Source: Gonium pectorale
Lineage: Eukaryota > Chlorophyta > Chlorophyceae > Chlamydomonadales > Volvocaceae
DNA: 48,645 nt
Reading direction: 5' to 3'
NCBI GenBank assembly: GCA_001584585.1
Contig: LSYV01000006.1
Location: forward strand, 107,256-155,900
Part shown: piece after piece, positions 13,701 to 24,800 of the stretch
Layout: the number at the start of each line of letters is the position of its first letter
Position numbering within the stretch: position 1 is the stretch's first letter
Translations under genes and position numbers: made by a program
Notes under the pieces: model-generated
Seen by the model: only the letters and a program-made list of their open reading frames with translations
The model's database searches: none
Told to the model about the DNA's origin: nothing

Positions 13701-16700
13701 CCCGGGCTCACCGCCGCAAAGTAGCAGGCGAGCAGCCCCATGGGCGTCGTGTAGTGCTGCGTGAGCCGCGCTCCGTGCAGCAGCGCGTGCATGCACGCCA
13801 GCACGTCGGCGGCGTGCGTGGCGTTGTGGTAGGGGTTGGCCAAGTAGCCCGCCTCCAGGGCGCGCAGCAGCCTGGGAGGGCGGGGGCGGGGGAGCAGCGC
13901 GGCGGCGGCCGCGGGCGAGGGCGAGGGCGAGGGAGGGGATGAGTTAGTCACGTTAGCGTTCTCCACGCCTCGTTAGAGGCGCCCCGGGGTGCAAGCCTCC
14001 CTGGCCCAAGGGGGGAGGTTTGAAAGAAACAGGCCAAGGGGGGAGGCGGTGCGGGGGTGCGCCCGTCTCACCGTGCCAGCGCCACGGGGTCCATGCGGAA
14101 GCGCGCCACCAGCCCGGCGCGCTGTATGAGGTAGAAGCCAAGGCAGGACAGCGCGTGGTCGCCGCTGGCGGCCTGCAGCGCCCACGTGTCGAACTGCCAC
14201 TGGTCCGCCAGGCACAGCAGCCGCTCCACCTGCGCATGAGCACGGCGCAGGAGCCGGCGGAGGGGGCAATGAAGGAGGGAAACGGGTCGCGTCGCGGACA
14301 CCGAATCGCATACAAACGCAATAGGAGAGCTTGTGGCGGCGGAGTAGCTGCAGGGGGCGGAGAGGGCCTGGGGTTTTGAGGAACAAGGTTTTGGTAATAA
14401 AGGGCGGGCGGGCAGCAACCGAAAGGGTGGGGGTACAGCAGTCGCCGCTCCATTTGCTTGCACGAGCGCTGGGCACGGGGGGAGGGGGGAAAAGAGTTGG
14501 GGCGTTGCTGAGTCCGGGAGAGGGGGGTGATGAAGGGGGGAAACGGGTGGCGTCGCGGTCCGTGGGGGAGCTGGGCGATGACCAACTGGACACGCAGCGG
14601 ACTTCGTCCGGGCAGGCTAGTTGCCGCAGAACGGGAGCGGGTTACCGCGCCGCCGCCAAGGCGCCGGACACAGTGCCGTCGGATGCAAGCTGCGGCCCTC
14701 GCCCCCGCCCTCGCCTCACCTCCTCAAGCATAGGCCGCAGCGGCGGCAGCAGCACCGCGGCCTCGCCAGCCGGCCCCTCTCCGCACGCGGCCGGCTCCGG
14801 CTCGCCGCGCGCCTCCCCCCGCTGCTGCGTGCCTGTGCCGGTCCCGGACCTCCGCAGGCGGGAGATGAGCGAGCGGCTCAGGCGCAGCGACAGCGAAGAG
14901 CCCGTGCTAGCGCGCTCCCGCATCCGGACGCCGCCTGGGCCGGCGCCGCTGCCGCCGGCGGCGGCCAGCGACTCCGTCAGGCAGGCGGCGGCGGCGGAGC
15001 CCTCCTCGGCGCCGCCGCCTCCGACTACAGCCCCGGCACCGCCCCCGGGCCCCGTGCCCATAAACCCCAGAGGCGACTCGACGCCGTCGCTGGCGTCGGT
15101 GGCCAGCTCCGCTGCGGGCAGGTGCACCGCACAACGGGACACCGGCGGCGATGGAAAGCCCGTGCTGGAGATCACGGAGCCCGGATCTGTGTGGACGTGA
15201 CCGGCACCGCCGCCGCCGTCCGGCGCAGGGGACGGCACCGCCGCCGCCGCCGCTTGGGGCGGCGGCGCCAGCATCATTCCCAAGCTGGAGCGGAACCGCG
15301 AGCGGCCCTGCTTGTGCTGCTGCTGGTGGGCTGGGTGGTGTGGGGGGCCCGGTAGGATCTGGGGCGGCGGCGCCGTTCGCGGGAGGTGGTGGAGGTACTG
15401 GTGCACATGGGGTTGGTGCTGGAGCTGCTGGTGGTGGTGGTGGTGGTTGAGATGGTTATGGTTGAGCTGGCCGCCGCCAGCCGCCACCGCCGCCACCGCC
15501 GCCGTCGCCACCGTCGCCGCCGTCGGCGCGGCCAGCAGCTCATCCGCGTCCACCTCGGCGCTCGTGCGGCGCTCACCCGGGTACATGCGGCCGTGGTGCG
15601 CCGCGACCTCCAGCGGCAGCGGCTGCGAGCGGGAGTGCCCCACCCGGGAGTGGGCGGCCGGGCCGTGGCAGCCGCCGAGCCCGGTCGCGTGGGGCCAGAG
15701 GGGCTGCCCGCCCGGGGGCGTCTCCAGGACGTCGTGTGGCTCCGACGACAGGATGAAAGCGAGCGCGCCTTGCAGGCTGTGGCAGCCGCCGCCGTGCGGT
15801 CCGTTGCGCGCGGCTCGTTGCGGCCCGCCTCCGCCTCCGCCTCCGCCACCGCCGCCGCAAATGCTGGCGGCGTACGACGCGCCGTCGCTGTAGTGGCTGC
15901 TGGTGCAGCTGAGGGTTGCGAGCGAATGCAGCGCGGCGGCGGTGTCGCCGTTGGTGCTGCTGAGGCGGCGCGGGGAGTAGAAGCCGTTGTCGTGGCCGGC
16001 GCCCAGCTGCCGCATCAGCGCCCTCGCCACCTCGGCCTGCACGACGCAAGGCGGGCATGAGGCGAGGGGGCGCAATGAGGGGCTAATAAGTAGTTTTAGG
16101 GGCGCAAACATTTAGGGGGTAGAGGGTTGGAAGGCATTCTCAGTAGAGAAGCCCTGGGGCGCATAGGGCTCCCGACCGATAACAAGTGGCTGAGCGCTGA
16201 GGGTGGAAGGGAGGGGCCAGGGTCCCCGGTGAGCGCATTCCGGAGCGTATTCCCGATGCTGCTCCCGGTTGTTGCCGATGCCGCGCCTCCCGGTGGTCCT
16301 GTGCATGTATGGACCACATGGCCTAGTGGTTTGACGGGTTTATTAGCCCGAACCGGCCAAGTCCCTGGCTGACTGTGTTCCCAAGCCCAGCCCGTGGCCC
16401 TGACCCGGCCCGAACGTCCGACTGGGAGAGACAAGGTGCTGCTGGCGATGTGTGGGCCGCCGGGGACGGCAGTGGGCGCATGCGTGGAAGCGGCCGCGAA
16501 GAAGCTGTGATCCCATCCCATCCCAAACATTTAGGGGGTATGTGTTGGAAAAGGTGTTGATTTCCCGAGAGGCGACATGCTTTGGGGCATCGGACCCCAC
16601 ACTGCGAGCCTCAGGGCCGTGGCGTGGGAAGCGCGCATCCGACTTCAGGCCCAGCGGGGACGGCTAGGTACACCAGCTTGATGTGGCCGCATCAAAGAAC

Positions 16701-19700
16701 GACCCCCTTGCGCCCACGCACTCACGTCCAGGTTCGCTTCCCGGATGCGGCCCTTGATGTTGACGGGCTGCCGGTGCGCCAGGTTGTACTGCATGTGGTG
16801 CTGCAGTACGGTCCGCAGAAGCGCGATGTCCCGTGGGTCGGGCGGCCCGCCCGACAGCAAGTTGCCCAGCATCTCCATCAGCTGGTCGGCGGGGCTCTCT
16901 GCGGACGAACGCGGGGCGGGCCAAGGCGGGTCAAGGCGGGTCAAGGCGGGTCAAGCACTCGTCGTACGGTGAGGGGGGAAAACATCGAAAGCCTCCTTCC
17001 CGAACTAATCCCGATGCGCCTGCAGTCCCTTTCGTCCCGTGCGTCCCGTGCGTCTGCATCCGGTGGACAAATAAGGTGGGCTGGCTGGCAGGCGGGCGGG
17101 CGGGCAGGCAGGCGGCAGTTGCGTATGTGCCACGGGTCTCTTCTGCATTCATCGCACATCCGTACATCACCGGCTCTTCATGTGTACCGGTACAGCCACG
17201 TGGAGCGAAACGGCCATGTGCAGCGAAACACCCCGCCAGCCCCGCCACCCTCGTCGCCCGTCGGGCGGTGACGTCATCACAGCTGCGGCATCACAAGGCG
17301 GGCGCCGCGGCAACCCACCGCTCTTGGTCTGCCTGGTGGACTCGGAGGCCCGCCCCTCGTCGCCGACGTCCAGAAACGGGTCCGCCAGCACCTCCTGGGG
17401 CAGCAGCGCCTGCAACAGGAACTGGTGCCGGCTCCTGTGCAGCGGCACGGGATGGAGTTTGCGGAGAAGAGTGCGGACGTTAACGACACGGGGAGTGGGC
17501 CGCACCGCAGAGTACATCCTCTCTCCTCTCCGTACGCGACCCGGTGGCCGCTCCCATTTTTGGCCTGTTCGACGTATACCTGGCGGCCGGCCCTTCCCTT
17601 CCCCACGTCCTCAAACCCTGTCCGCCTTCACATCTGTCAGTTTTCTGCCTCGCTACTTTGGCCTTCCCAAGCTCCCCCAAACCGTTCACCCGCGTCTCCC
17701 GACTCTGCCTCTCGCCCGCGCCCTCACACCCGCGCCGCCGCGCTCTCACACCCGCGCACTCACACCCGCGCCGCCTCGCCCTCACACCCGCGCCCTCACA
17801 CCCGCGCCGCCTCGCACCTGGACAGGAGGACGCTGAAGAAGGCGCACGAGGCCGCGGCGGCCGCCAGCACCACCCCCGCCACCACGCCCCCGTGCCAGTG
17901 CGGCATCCAGCTGCTGCCCGAGGGGCCCACCGCCAGCACCCACTGCACGCACGCACGCAGACACGGGTGGGGGTGACCATGGCTACATATACGAGACAGG
18001 GAGGGCAGGAGGGCACATAATGAAAGGGCTGCTGCCGGCTGGGCGAGGGACGGGCGGGCGAGCTCGGGACGCGTGGGGGCGAGGGAGCGCAGCACCCCGG
18101 GGGGGCAACCTGGGCCGCTGCCGCGCAGCCCCCTCGCCCTAGCGCCTCCCTCCTCCCTTTCGCATCACACACCTCGAAGCCCGCTGCAGGGCTTCCCCCC
18201 CCATCGCATGCGTGTTTTCCTCCCATACAGCCGCCAAGGACCCTCAGGCTTGCACCTACCCGGATAGCCAGGACCCGGACCTCCCGCACACCCCACACGC
18301 CCACCTGCGTGCTAGGCAGCTCCACCAGCGCCTCCACGGCAGTGACCGGCGCCCTCGCGGTGGCCGCCACCAGGAACGAAGCCGCGCCGTCGGCGGCGGC
18401 GTCGGTGCTGGGCGCCGTCAGCGTGTAGCGGTATCCGTGACCCTCCAGCAGCCGCAGCGGGGAGCTGGTGCCCTCGAGCCGCCCGCTGATGGCGTCCAGC
18501 TGGATGAGCGCGGCGGCCTGGCGCAGACGCACACGCACACACAAACACAAACGCGGGGGCAAAGCAAGGAGGTGGAGCGGGGAGGGATTGAGGCGATGAT
18601 TGGGAGGCACCGGGGCGAGGGTGGGGCGGGGCACGCTCCAGAGCCTTAGGGACGGGTTCCGGCCCAAGGGGGCAAGCCAGAAGGACGAGCAAAGGACGCT
18701 GGCAAGCGCGCGCAGCCTTCCGCAAACGCGCGCGGCGCGAAAACTTCCCACACCCGCCCGCCGCTTATCCCCTTCCTGGCTGAGAACATTCGTTACTGGG
18801 CAAGGAGCGCATCCATGTGCAAGACAAACTACATCCACCAACCGCCCGCGCGCCCAGGCTCACAAAGCCCCACAGCTTGGTGCCGGTGGTGGCGTTGTAG
18901 CGGCACGGCGCCCCGCACATGGGGTTGGGGGCGTCGGGCCGCCCAAAGGTCTCGTTGTCGCCGGCCACAGGCAGGTGGATGCTCTTCTGCACCACCAGCA
19001 CCGGCCCGCCGCCTTGCAGCGAGGGGAACGGCCCCGACAGGGACATGCCGGTGTTGTACACGGACCGCCGTACGGACAGCGCGAGCGCCGCGTCGTGGGC
19101 TGCGGACCGGGGGCACGGGGCAGGTCGGCAAGAGCCGGCATGTAAGCGCGGGCATACAGTGGCGTGGGCGCACGAGTACTTGTCCCGCTTGAAGCATGCC
19201 AGTTGAAGGCGTGATACCAGCAGCAACAGGACAACGTGTGACGCGGCGTGGGATACGCGTGACGTTCATGAGCTGGCGGCACTCAATGGATTGCTTGTCC
19301 AACCTCCGGCCACCGACACGCACTGCGAACTGCTAACTGCCCCCCTACATATGCGTACACACACGCACAGACACATACAGAGGGTCACTCAGCTGGGTCG
19401 GGCTCCTGGGCTGCCGGCTAGGTTGTTTTTGTCTTGTCTAGAACTGTCTTGAGCATACCGTAACGCATACATAACACACGCACAGACACATACATACACA
19501 CACGACCAGGTGCTAGGTCGCTTTGCTCGCCGTCTGCTTTCCGATTTGTCCGCGCACGCTCGCGGTCATGCAGCACCCAAGAACAGACACATACACGACT
19601 AGCGCGTGGCGTTGTGCAGGATGTGATGCAGGAGTGGCACTCGCCCAGTTTGGGGTGGCACTTGCCCAGTGGGGCCAGCCCTGGAGCCGCGAGGCGGCCC

Positions 19701-20896
19701 ACCCACACACACACCTCCGAAAATGTCGAACCCCACGAGCGCCTCGTTTCCGGCCAGCGGATACACGAGGCGCAGCACGCCGGCGGGGAGGACCTCCAGC
19801 GCTTGCAACGAGCCCGGCGGGGCCTGCGCGGTCCCACGTGCGGTGGGGGGGCGGGTGTGCGTTTTGATATTAGGACATCAGCGAGGGGGGGGGGCCAACA
19901 ACAAACATGGGCAGCTGACAGTTTTTGGACCGCATGGGCAAATTTGGGCACTGCTCGTGTGAACCGAGGAACCGACGCTAGTGCAGGCCGACCTCCATAC
20001 CCGGGTAGCGCCCCAGGGGCTGGGACCAGCGCCGGCGGGCGGCCACTGGTAACTAGCCACAAACACGAAATCCGGAGCATACACTGGAATGGAAGCGGAC
20101 TGATGCGAACTCTGGTGCGGGCCTTACAACTGAGTGTAGCGATGGGGCCGTGGCGTTGAAGAGCCGGCAGAGCGCGTCATAGCGAGGGTCGAGCTCAACC
20201 GATGCTGCCAGCACCTGAAGGACTCGTGGGGTGTGGATGGGGAGGAGGGCAAAGGGTCAATAAGGTTCGGTCGCAGCGGGGAAGGGGGGGGGCGGTGGCG
20301 GGGCGCGCGGTTGACGGCCGCCGCTGGCTTTCGCTGTCGCGACCCCCCACACGACGCGGTGCTGCCCAAGGAGCGGTCTTACCTGCGTCAGACCGAAGAT
20401 CGTGTAGAGTTGCTGCGAGTACGCGGCGGCCGCGTCGAGGGCGAGGGACTGTGCGTGGACCTGCGTCGATAGCGTTGGCCCCGAGGGGCATACGCATGTC
20501 AACTGCCTGCCACGCCTGTTGCAACCAGGTACGGCCGATCTATATACTCTGGTACTAGCATTCATATCATGGGCGGCGCACCTTCTCGGAGCGTGCAGCT
20601 GTCACGGCCCAGAAGGTCACCGCCCAGACTCCGACGGTAGCGAGTCCAGCGAACAAAAGCAGCGGCCAGATGAAGGTAAGGGGGTAAGCCCGTAAAATAG
20701 TTCCAAGGCCCTGGAATTTAGAGCAAAGAGAGAGGGGGGCCACCGCCACCATTAGTAACTGCGGCAGACGGTGTCGACTAGGCACCCTTATAGCAGCCAA
20801 GGAACTGCCTACCTGCACACGGCGCCTTGCTTTGGTGCACCAGGCCTGCCAGGCTCGGCCAAGAGGCCGCTCGCGGGGCTGCTTCGGCTGGCCCAT
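10792..20896 (-). CDS. receptor-type cyclic-nucleotide phosphodiesterase: TM-CHASE-TM-linker-PDE, 19 exons
   Basis: Exons, 5' to 3' on the minus strand: 20896-20813, 20710-20582, 20460-20383, 20214-20128, 19823-19715, 19099-18864, 18517-18305, 17942-17818, 17434-17319, 16898-16726, 16036-14720, 14229-14072, 13871-13712, 13366-13166, 12799-12600, 12187-12088, 11781-11723, 11538-11424, 11130-10792. Phases agree throughout; 1332 aa. A basic N-terminus precedes TM1 (about residues 41-62). Residues about 98-310 match a CHASE extracellular sensor (LRLVYPLAGNEALVGFDI, MSLSGPFPSLQGGG, LWGFAAALIQLD). TM2 is at about 330-350. A 439-residue exon is Gly/Ala/His-rich linker. The PDE domain (about 890-1300) has the metal-site motifs YHNATHAADV, HDYGHPG and CADIGH, the YNDRCPLENHH block, and the purine-contacting Gln in KSQVGFFDF. 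It should hydrolyse cAMP and/or cGMP at the membrane under control of an outside ligand. Nucleotide preference cannot be read. Exon 5's 5' border is the least certain. Confidence 0.9.
13381..13432 (+). repeat. tandem repeat, unit about 11 bp, in a PDE intron
   Basis: The unit GCGGTCAGCGG (with A/G variants) is repeated about five times, immediately upstream (in gene orientation) of the exon that carries the HD metal-binding motif. Confidence 0.85.
16104..16215 (+). repeat. interspersed repeat C, copy 1 (PDE intron)
   Basis: It begins with CAAACATTTAGGGGGTA and continues with a GGAAGGCATTCTCAGTAGAG block and a GGGGCGCAT word. The same order of words recurs at 16523-16600 in the same intron and, more diverged, at 23963-24040, 34971-35020 and (reverse) 35573-35615. 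Confidence 0.65.
16523..16600 (+). repeat. interspersed repeat C, copy 2 (same PDE intron)
   Basis: It shares the exact CAAACATTTAGGGGGTA start with the copy 420 bases to the left, followed by GTTGGAA and a similar but diverged body. Confidence 0.65.
16918..16955 (+). repeat. tandem repeat, unit 10 bp, in a PDE intron
   Basis: The unit GGCGGGTCAA is repeated about four times, just beyond the 5' border (minus strand) of exon 10. Confidence 0.85.
17690..17815 (+). repeat. degenerate tandem repeat of CACACCCGCGCC units in a PDE intron
   Basis: About eight units of CTCACACCCGCGCC, some with an added GCCTCG spacer, reach to within a few bases of the donor site of the TM2 exon (exon end at 17818). 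Confidence 0.85.
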
Positions 20897-21289
20897 GGCC
20901 CGAAGCGCAGACTAGCTGGCACCAGGAGCTCCGTAATCATGCATTCATTATGAGGCGGTTCATTAAAGTGGGAAGGCCTAGGAAATGGCCCGGAAGTGCT
21001 AGCATGTACTGCTCTGGCATATCTGGGTAAGTTTTTAGCTTCATGCTATTGTGAATTTGTAGTATGCCACCGAGGCTGATGTCTGCCACCCCAAAGAGCC
21101 GCTCTACTGCCACCTCCACCTCACTGCGCCGTACACAATCGTACACGATCCAGAGTCTTGACGCGCGCCAGGCTGCAACGCCCAACCTCACAGAGACCAT
21201 TACAAGGGTATTTGGTACTGTACCACGTCTGGCATTGCTCTTCAAGGCGCATGTGTGCACGGTGGGCACTTGGCCCCGTGCCCGCGCGT

Positions 21290-21541
21290 CCCGGGGGGCG
21301 GGACGAACGTTACATGTCTTGCCCTGTACCCGCCCGCCCTACCGGAAACGTCGCGCCTTCGGGTGTGTATGACCGTAGAGGCGGGCTCCCTCTTCCTCAG
21401 CACCCTCCTGCCCTTCGCGCCACAGGCCGTACAGGTAGTGTCCAGAGCGTAGTGGGCGGGGCACGGAGGGGACTCTGGGACAACCCAATGCCACAGCGAC
21501 ACGCGCGGTCAGGCGTCACTGTACTTCCACGCGTGGCCACC
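21290..21541 (+). repeat. interspersed repeat B, copy 2
   Basis: The direct partner of 8737-8985. The best-conserved stretch runs from GGGCGGGACGAACGT to GGGCTCCCTCTT. The two copies flank the PDE gene on either side. Confidence 0.75.
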
Positions 21542-21656
21542 TAGCATGACGCCTCGTACATGTACAGGTATACTCTACAGGCTAGACAGGGCGGCCCACG
21601 GGTCACGCGAGGTCTCCTATATCGGATACCGAGTCACACTCCAGCCCTCGAGCGCC

Positions 21657-21661
21657 TTACA
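21657..21661 (-). terminator. candidate TGTAA polyadenylation signal of the VASt-dysferlin gene
   Basis: TGTAA on the minus strand about 180 bases after the stop codon. Other minus-strand copies at 21310-21314 and 21200-21204 would give more usual 3' UTR lengths, so the choice is open. Confidence 0.3.
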
Positions 21662-21836
21662 CGCGCCTGCAGCCTTGTCTGCCCATGGACTGCCGATACG
21701 GCAACCGTCTGCCCCTCCACCACCACCACCACCACCACCACCATCAGCAGCCACCTGCAACTCACATGTCCGTCACCGAGCCAAGTGCACGGCAGGGAAC
21801 ACGATTGGAGGGCGACAGGCGGATGCTCTGTCTGGC

Positions 21837-24800
21837 TCATTCGATGTGCTCCGCCGCCACCACCGCCCCTTGCCCCAGCGCTACCAGCACATCCGGTGTC
21901 GGCGCTGTCGGCGCCGGGTCCCCCACAGATCCCTGCCCGCCCGCCCCTCCACCACCACTGCCAGATGCCACCTGGTCCGCTGCCGACTCCTGGCGCGCTG
22001 GTGCGGGACCGCTGACGCCGCTGCTTCCGCCTCCACCTGGGCCGGCAGCCGGAGCCCTGGGCCGCTGCCCCTCCCTGCCTGACGGCGCTGCCGGGGCTAC
22101 AGGGGAGCGCGCATTGTCGCTCGCGGCAGCGGGCTCAGACGGCGCCGGACGTGGCGGCGACGGTGATTGTGACGGCCCGGCCGCCAAACACGCCTGCTGC
22201 GCCGCCGTCGCCTCTTTGGGCCTCGCCGCCGTCGCCGACGCGGACGCACTCGAGCCGCTGCCTGCGACTCCTGCCAGGGACTCCGTCGAAGCCTCCGGCG
22301 CGGACGCTCCCCCCGCAGCCGCTCCCCCTGCGCTCAGCTGCTGCTGCTCCTCGTCGAGCGCCCCCAGCGGGTCGTGTGCGGTGACCACCGTCTTGGGCGA
22401 CAACACAAAATCCTCACCCGACCGCCGCCCGGGCTCGTCGTCCGCCTCACGCACACCGCCGCCGCCGGCTGTTGTTGGGGCCGCTACCGCAGCCGTCGCC
22501 TCTGCGCCCCGGCCCGCAGGCGCGGGCGCGGGTTCAGAACCGCCAGACAGCAGCCGAAGCGTCGCCGCCACGGGCCCCTGCGCCGCCGCACCACTGCCGC
22601 CGCCGCCCGCCGCCACGACAGCGCCATCGCTGCTTGCGCCTTGGAGGGGCGCGGCCGCGCCGCGCAGCTGCGAGAGGCCCTCCGCCTCGGAGTGCGGCCG
22701 GGGGATGCCCCCAGCCGCCGCCCCAGCCGCTCCTCCCGCCTTGGCGCGCGAAGGGCCGGCGGACGCAGGCGCCGACGACGGCCGCAGCTCAAACTCCTCG
22801 CCGGCCTCCTCGCCGCCGCCTGTTGCCGGGACTCTCTGCTCGACAGGTTGGACCCCCGCGCTGCTGGAGGCTGCTGCCGCCTCGGACGCTGATGGGAGCA
22901 GGCCCTCTGCCAGGGACATAACCTTCGCGACCGGCCCGCTGCTGCTGCTGCTGCTGCCGTCGGCGGCCGCTTGCGGGGCATGCCCCGACCCCTCGTGTGC
23001 GACTGAGGTTTCTGCGGCTGCCTCCTCGGCCGCGGCCTCCTCCTCCTTGGCGGCCCAGGCCTTGTAGACCTCCTCCTCCCCGACGGAGGACAGGGTGGCG
23101 CGCTCGGCGCGCACGCGCGTCCTGCAGCGGCAGTTGTGCACCCGTGCGGTTGGCGGTTGCAGGTGAGCGGGCCAGCGCTTAGCATGCAGGAGTATGAACC
23201 CGCGGGCTAGCTAGGGACCGTTCCCATCGTGTCACACGGGAAGGAGGATGCTGCGTGTTTCTGTAGTCCCGCGCACCACACCGCGGCACCGCCTGCTGTA
23301 AAGTGTACCTCGTCAGCGTCTTCCCCACAGGTCTCGCCCACCATGGTCAGGAGTGGCGAGCGTAGCGGCGCCAAGCAGGCGTCCGTCGCGCCCAACGCCG
23401 GGCGAAAACCGCACCGCTGCGCACCGCATCCCAATCCCCCGCGCGCACACAGCCTTCATCCGCACAGCTTGAACGCCGGATGCCCCGGGGCTGTGGCCGT
23501 GCCGTGAGCACCCACCCACCTGAAGTACCGCCGGCGCCGCACGAAGTGCTTGAGCGAGCACTTGCCTCCCTGCGGCGGGGGCGGGTACTTGAGCAGGTAG
23601 AAGTCCAGAGCGTACGTCCAGCCGTCTGCGTCGACGGCCTCCTGCTCGATGCCCTCCACGTCGATCTGGGCCAGGGGAGGGGACAAGGTGGAGTCGGGGA
23701 AACTGAGAATGGGAGCAGGGGTTGGTTTGTGAATAAAGAGTGACGGGGACCCCCTTCCCGCCCCCCGCCGCCTCTGCGCCGACCATCGAGCACCGGGTGG
23801 GGGTGGGGGTGGGCGCCGAGCGCCGTCGCCGCGACGCGCCCGCACCTGCCACTCGTCCTCCACCCAGCGCCAGCCGTGGGGCAGCAGCGGCACCACCTGG
23901 TCGAACACCATGCTGGCGCTGCCTCCCGGCTTGCCCTGCGGGCATCGGGGTGGGGTTTGAGGATTCGAAGGCGTTGTCAATTAGAGACCCCAGAGGCGCA
24001 TGCCATTCCGGGCACCGGTAGTCAGCGGCTGAGCGGCATCGGGATTTGGGGCAATGGGCAGCACTGTAGACGGAAGCAAAGTGCTGAGGAAGGGCTACCG
24101 GGCATTGGGGCACCGCCTGTGAACCGCATCCGACGCCCATCGTCCCCTACTGCCACCGCTACGGCATCCTGTTACTATCACCATCTTCCCTGCGCTGGCT
24201 CCCTCCCCGCGCAGACCAGCCCGCCCCCTCCCCGCGGGAGGCTACAGCTGGACGACAGCGAGTTCTTAGCAAGCTCTTTGCTTCTGGCACTCCGCCTCCA
24301 CATGTCCCTGTCCCCACACACCTGCCGGTCGCTCCAGTGGCCCACTCGGTCGGAGGGCAGGAAGTGCCCCGGCCACATGTGTCCCCAGCCGCGGAACGGC
24401 TGGAAGCGCTCGTTCTCAAACACCTCCTCCACCACCCAGCCCGCGTCCTCGTCATCGCCGTAGCTGCCGTCGCTGCCGCCCCCGCCGACGCCGCCGCCCA
24501 GCAGCGGCGAGTCGGAGCGCGCCGAGAAGAGGGAGTGGCCGCTGGCGGCCGCCAGGTGCGGTCCCCCCGCGATGCCGATGGCGCCCCCCAGGCTGCGCGC
24601 GCTGGAGCTGTGCAGCACTGCGTAGTGCGCGGGGTGCGGCGAGCCGCCGCCGTAGCCGCCGCCGCCGGGGTTGGTGTGCGAGGCGGCGGAGGCTGAGGCG
24701 CCGCCGCCGCCGTTGCCGTCCGAGGCGCCGACGCCCTGGAAGCCGGCTTCGCTGCGGGCCTTGAGCTTGTGGGCCATGGCGTTGGTGGGGGATGCGGGCT

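Larger units (their letters stand above)
20897..21836. other. spacer between PDE 5' end and the VASt-dysferlin gene 3' end
   Basis: No coding region was recognised. The left part should contain the PDE promoter and leader. The right part should contain the 3' UTR of the next minus-strand gene, with a CAC trinucleotide run at about 21717-21743. Repeat B copy 2 lies in the middle. Confidence 0.5.

Noticed and set aside
13049..13942. 297-codon plus-strand open frame
   Set aside because: Antisense to the PDE catalytic exons, whose HD and YNDR-LENHH motifs are unmistakable on the minus strand.
17480..18841. 453-codon minus-strand open frame
   Set aside because: It reads through introns with tandem repeats around the TM2 and CHASE exons of the PDE gene. 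The spliced model explains the conserved parts better.
21685..23067. 460-codon plus-strand open frame
   Set aside because: Antisense shadow of the GC-rich last exon of the VASt-dysferlin gene. The minus strand is supported by a phase-correct junction to the dysferlin exon and by conserved VRRRRYFRTRV.
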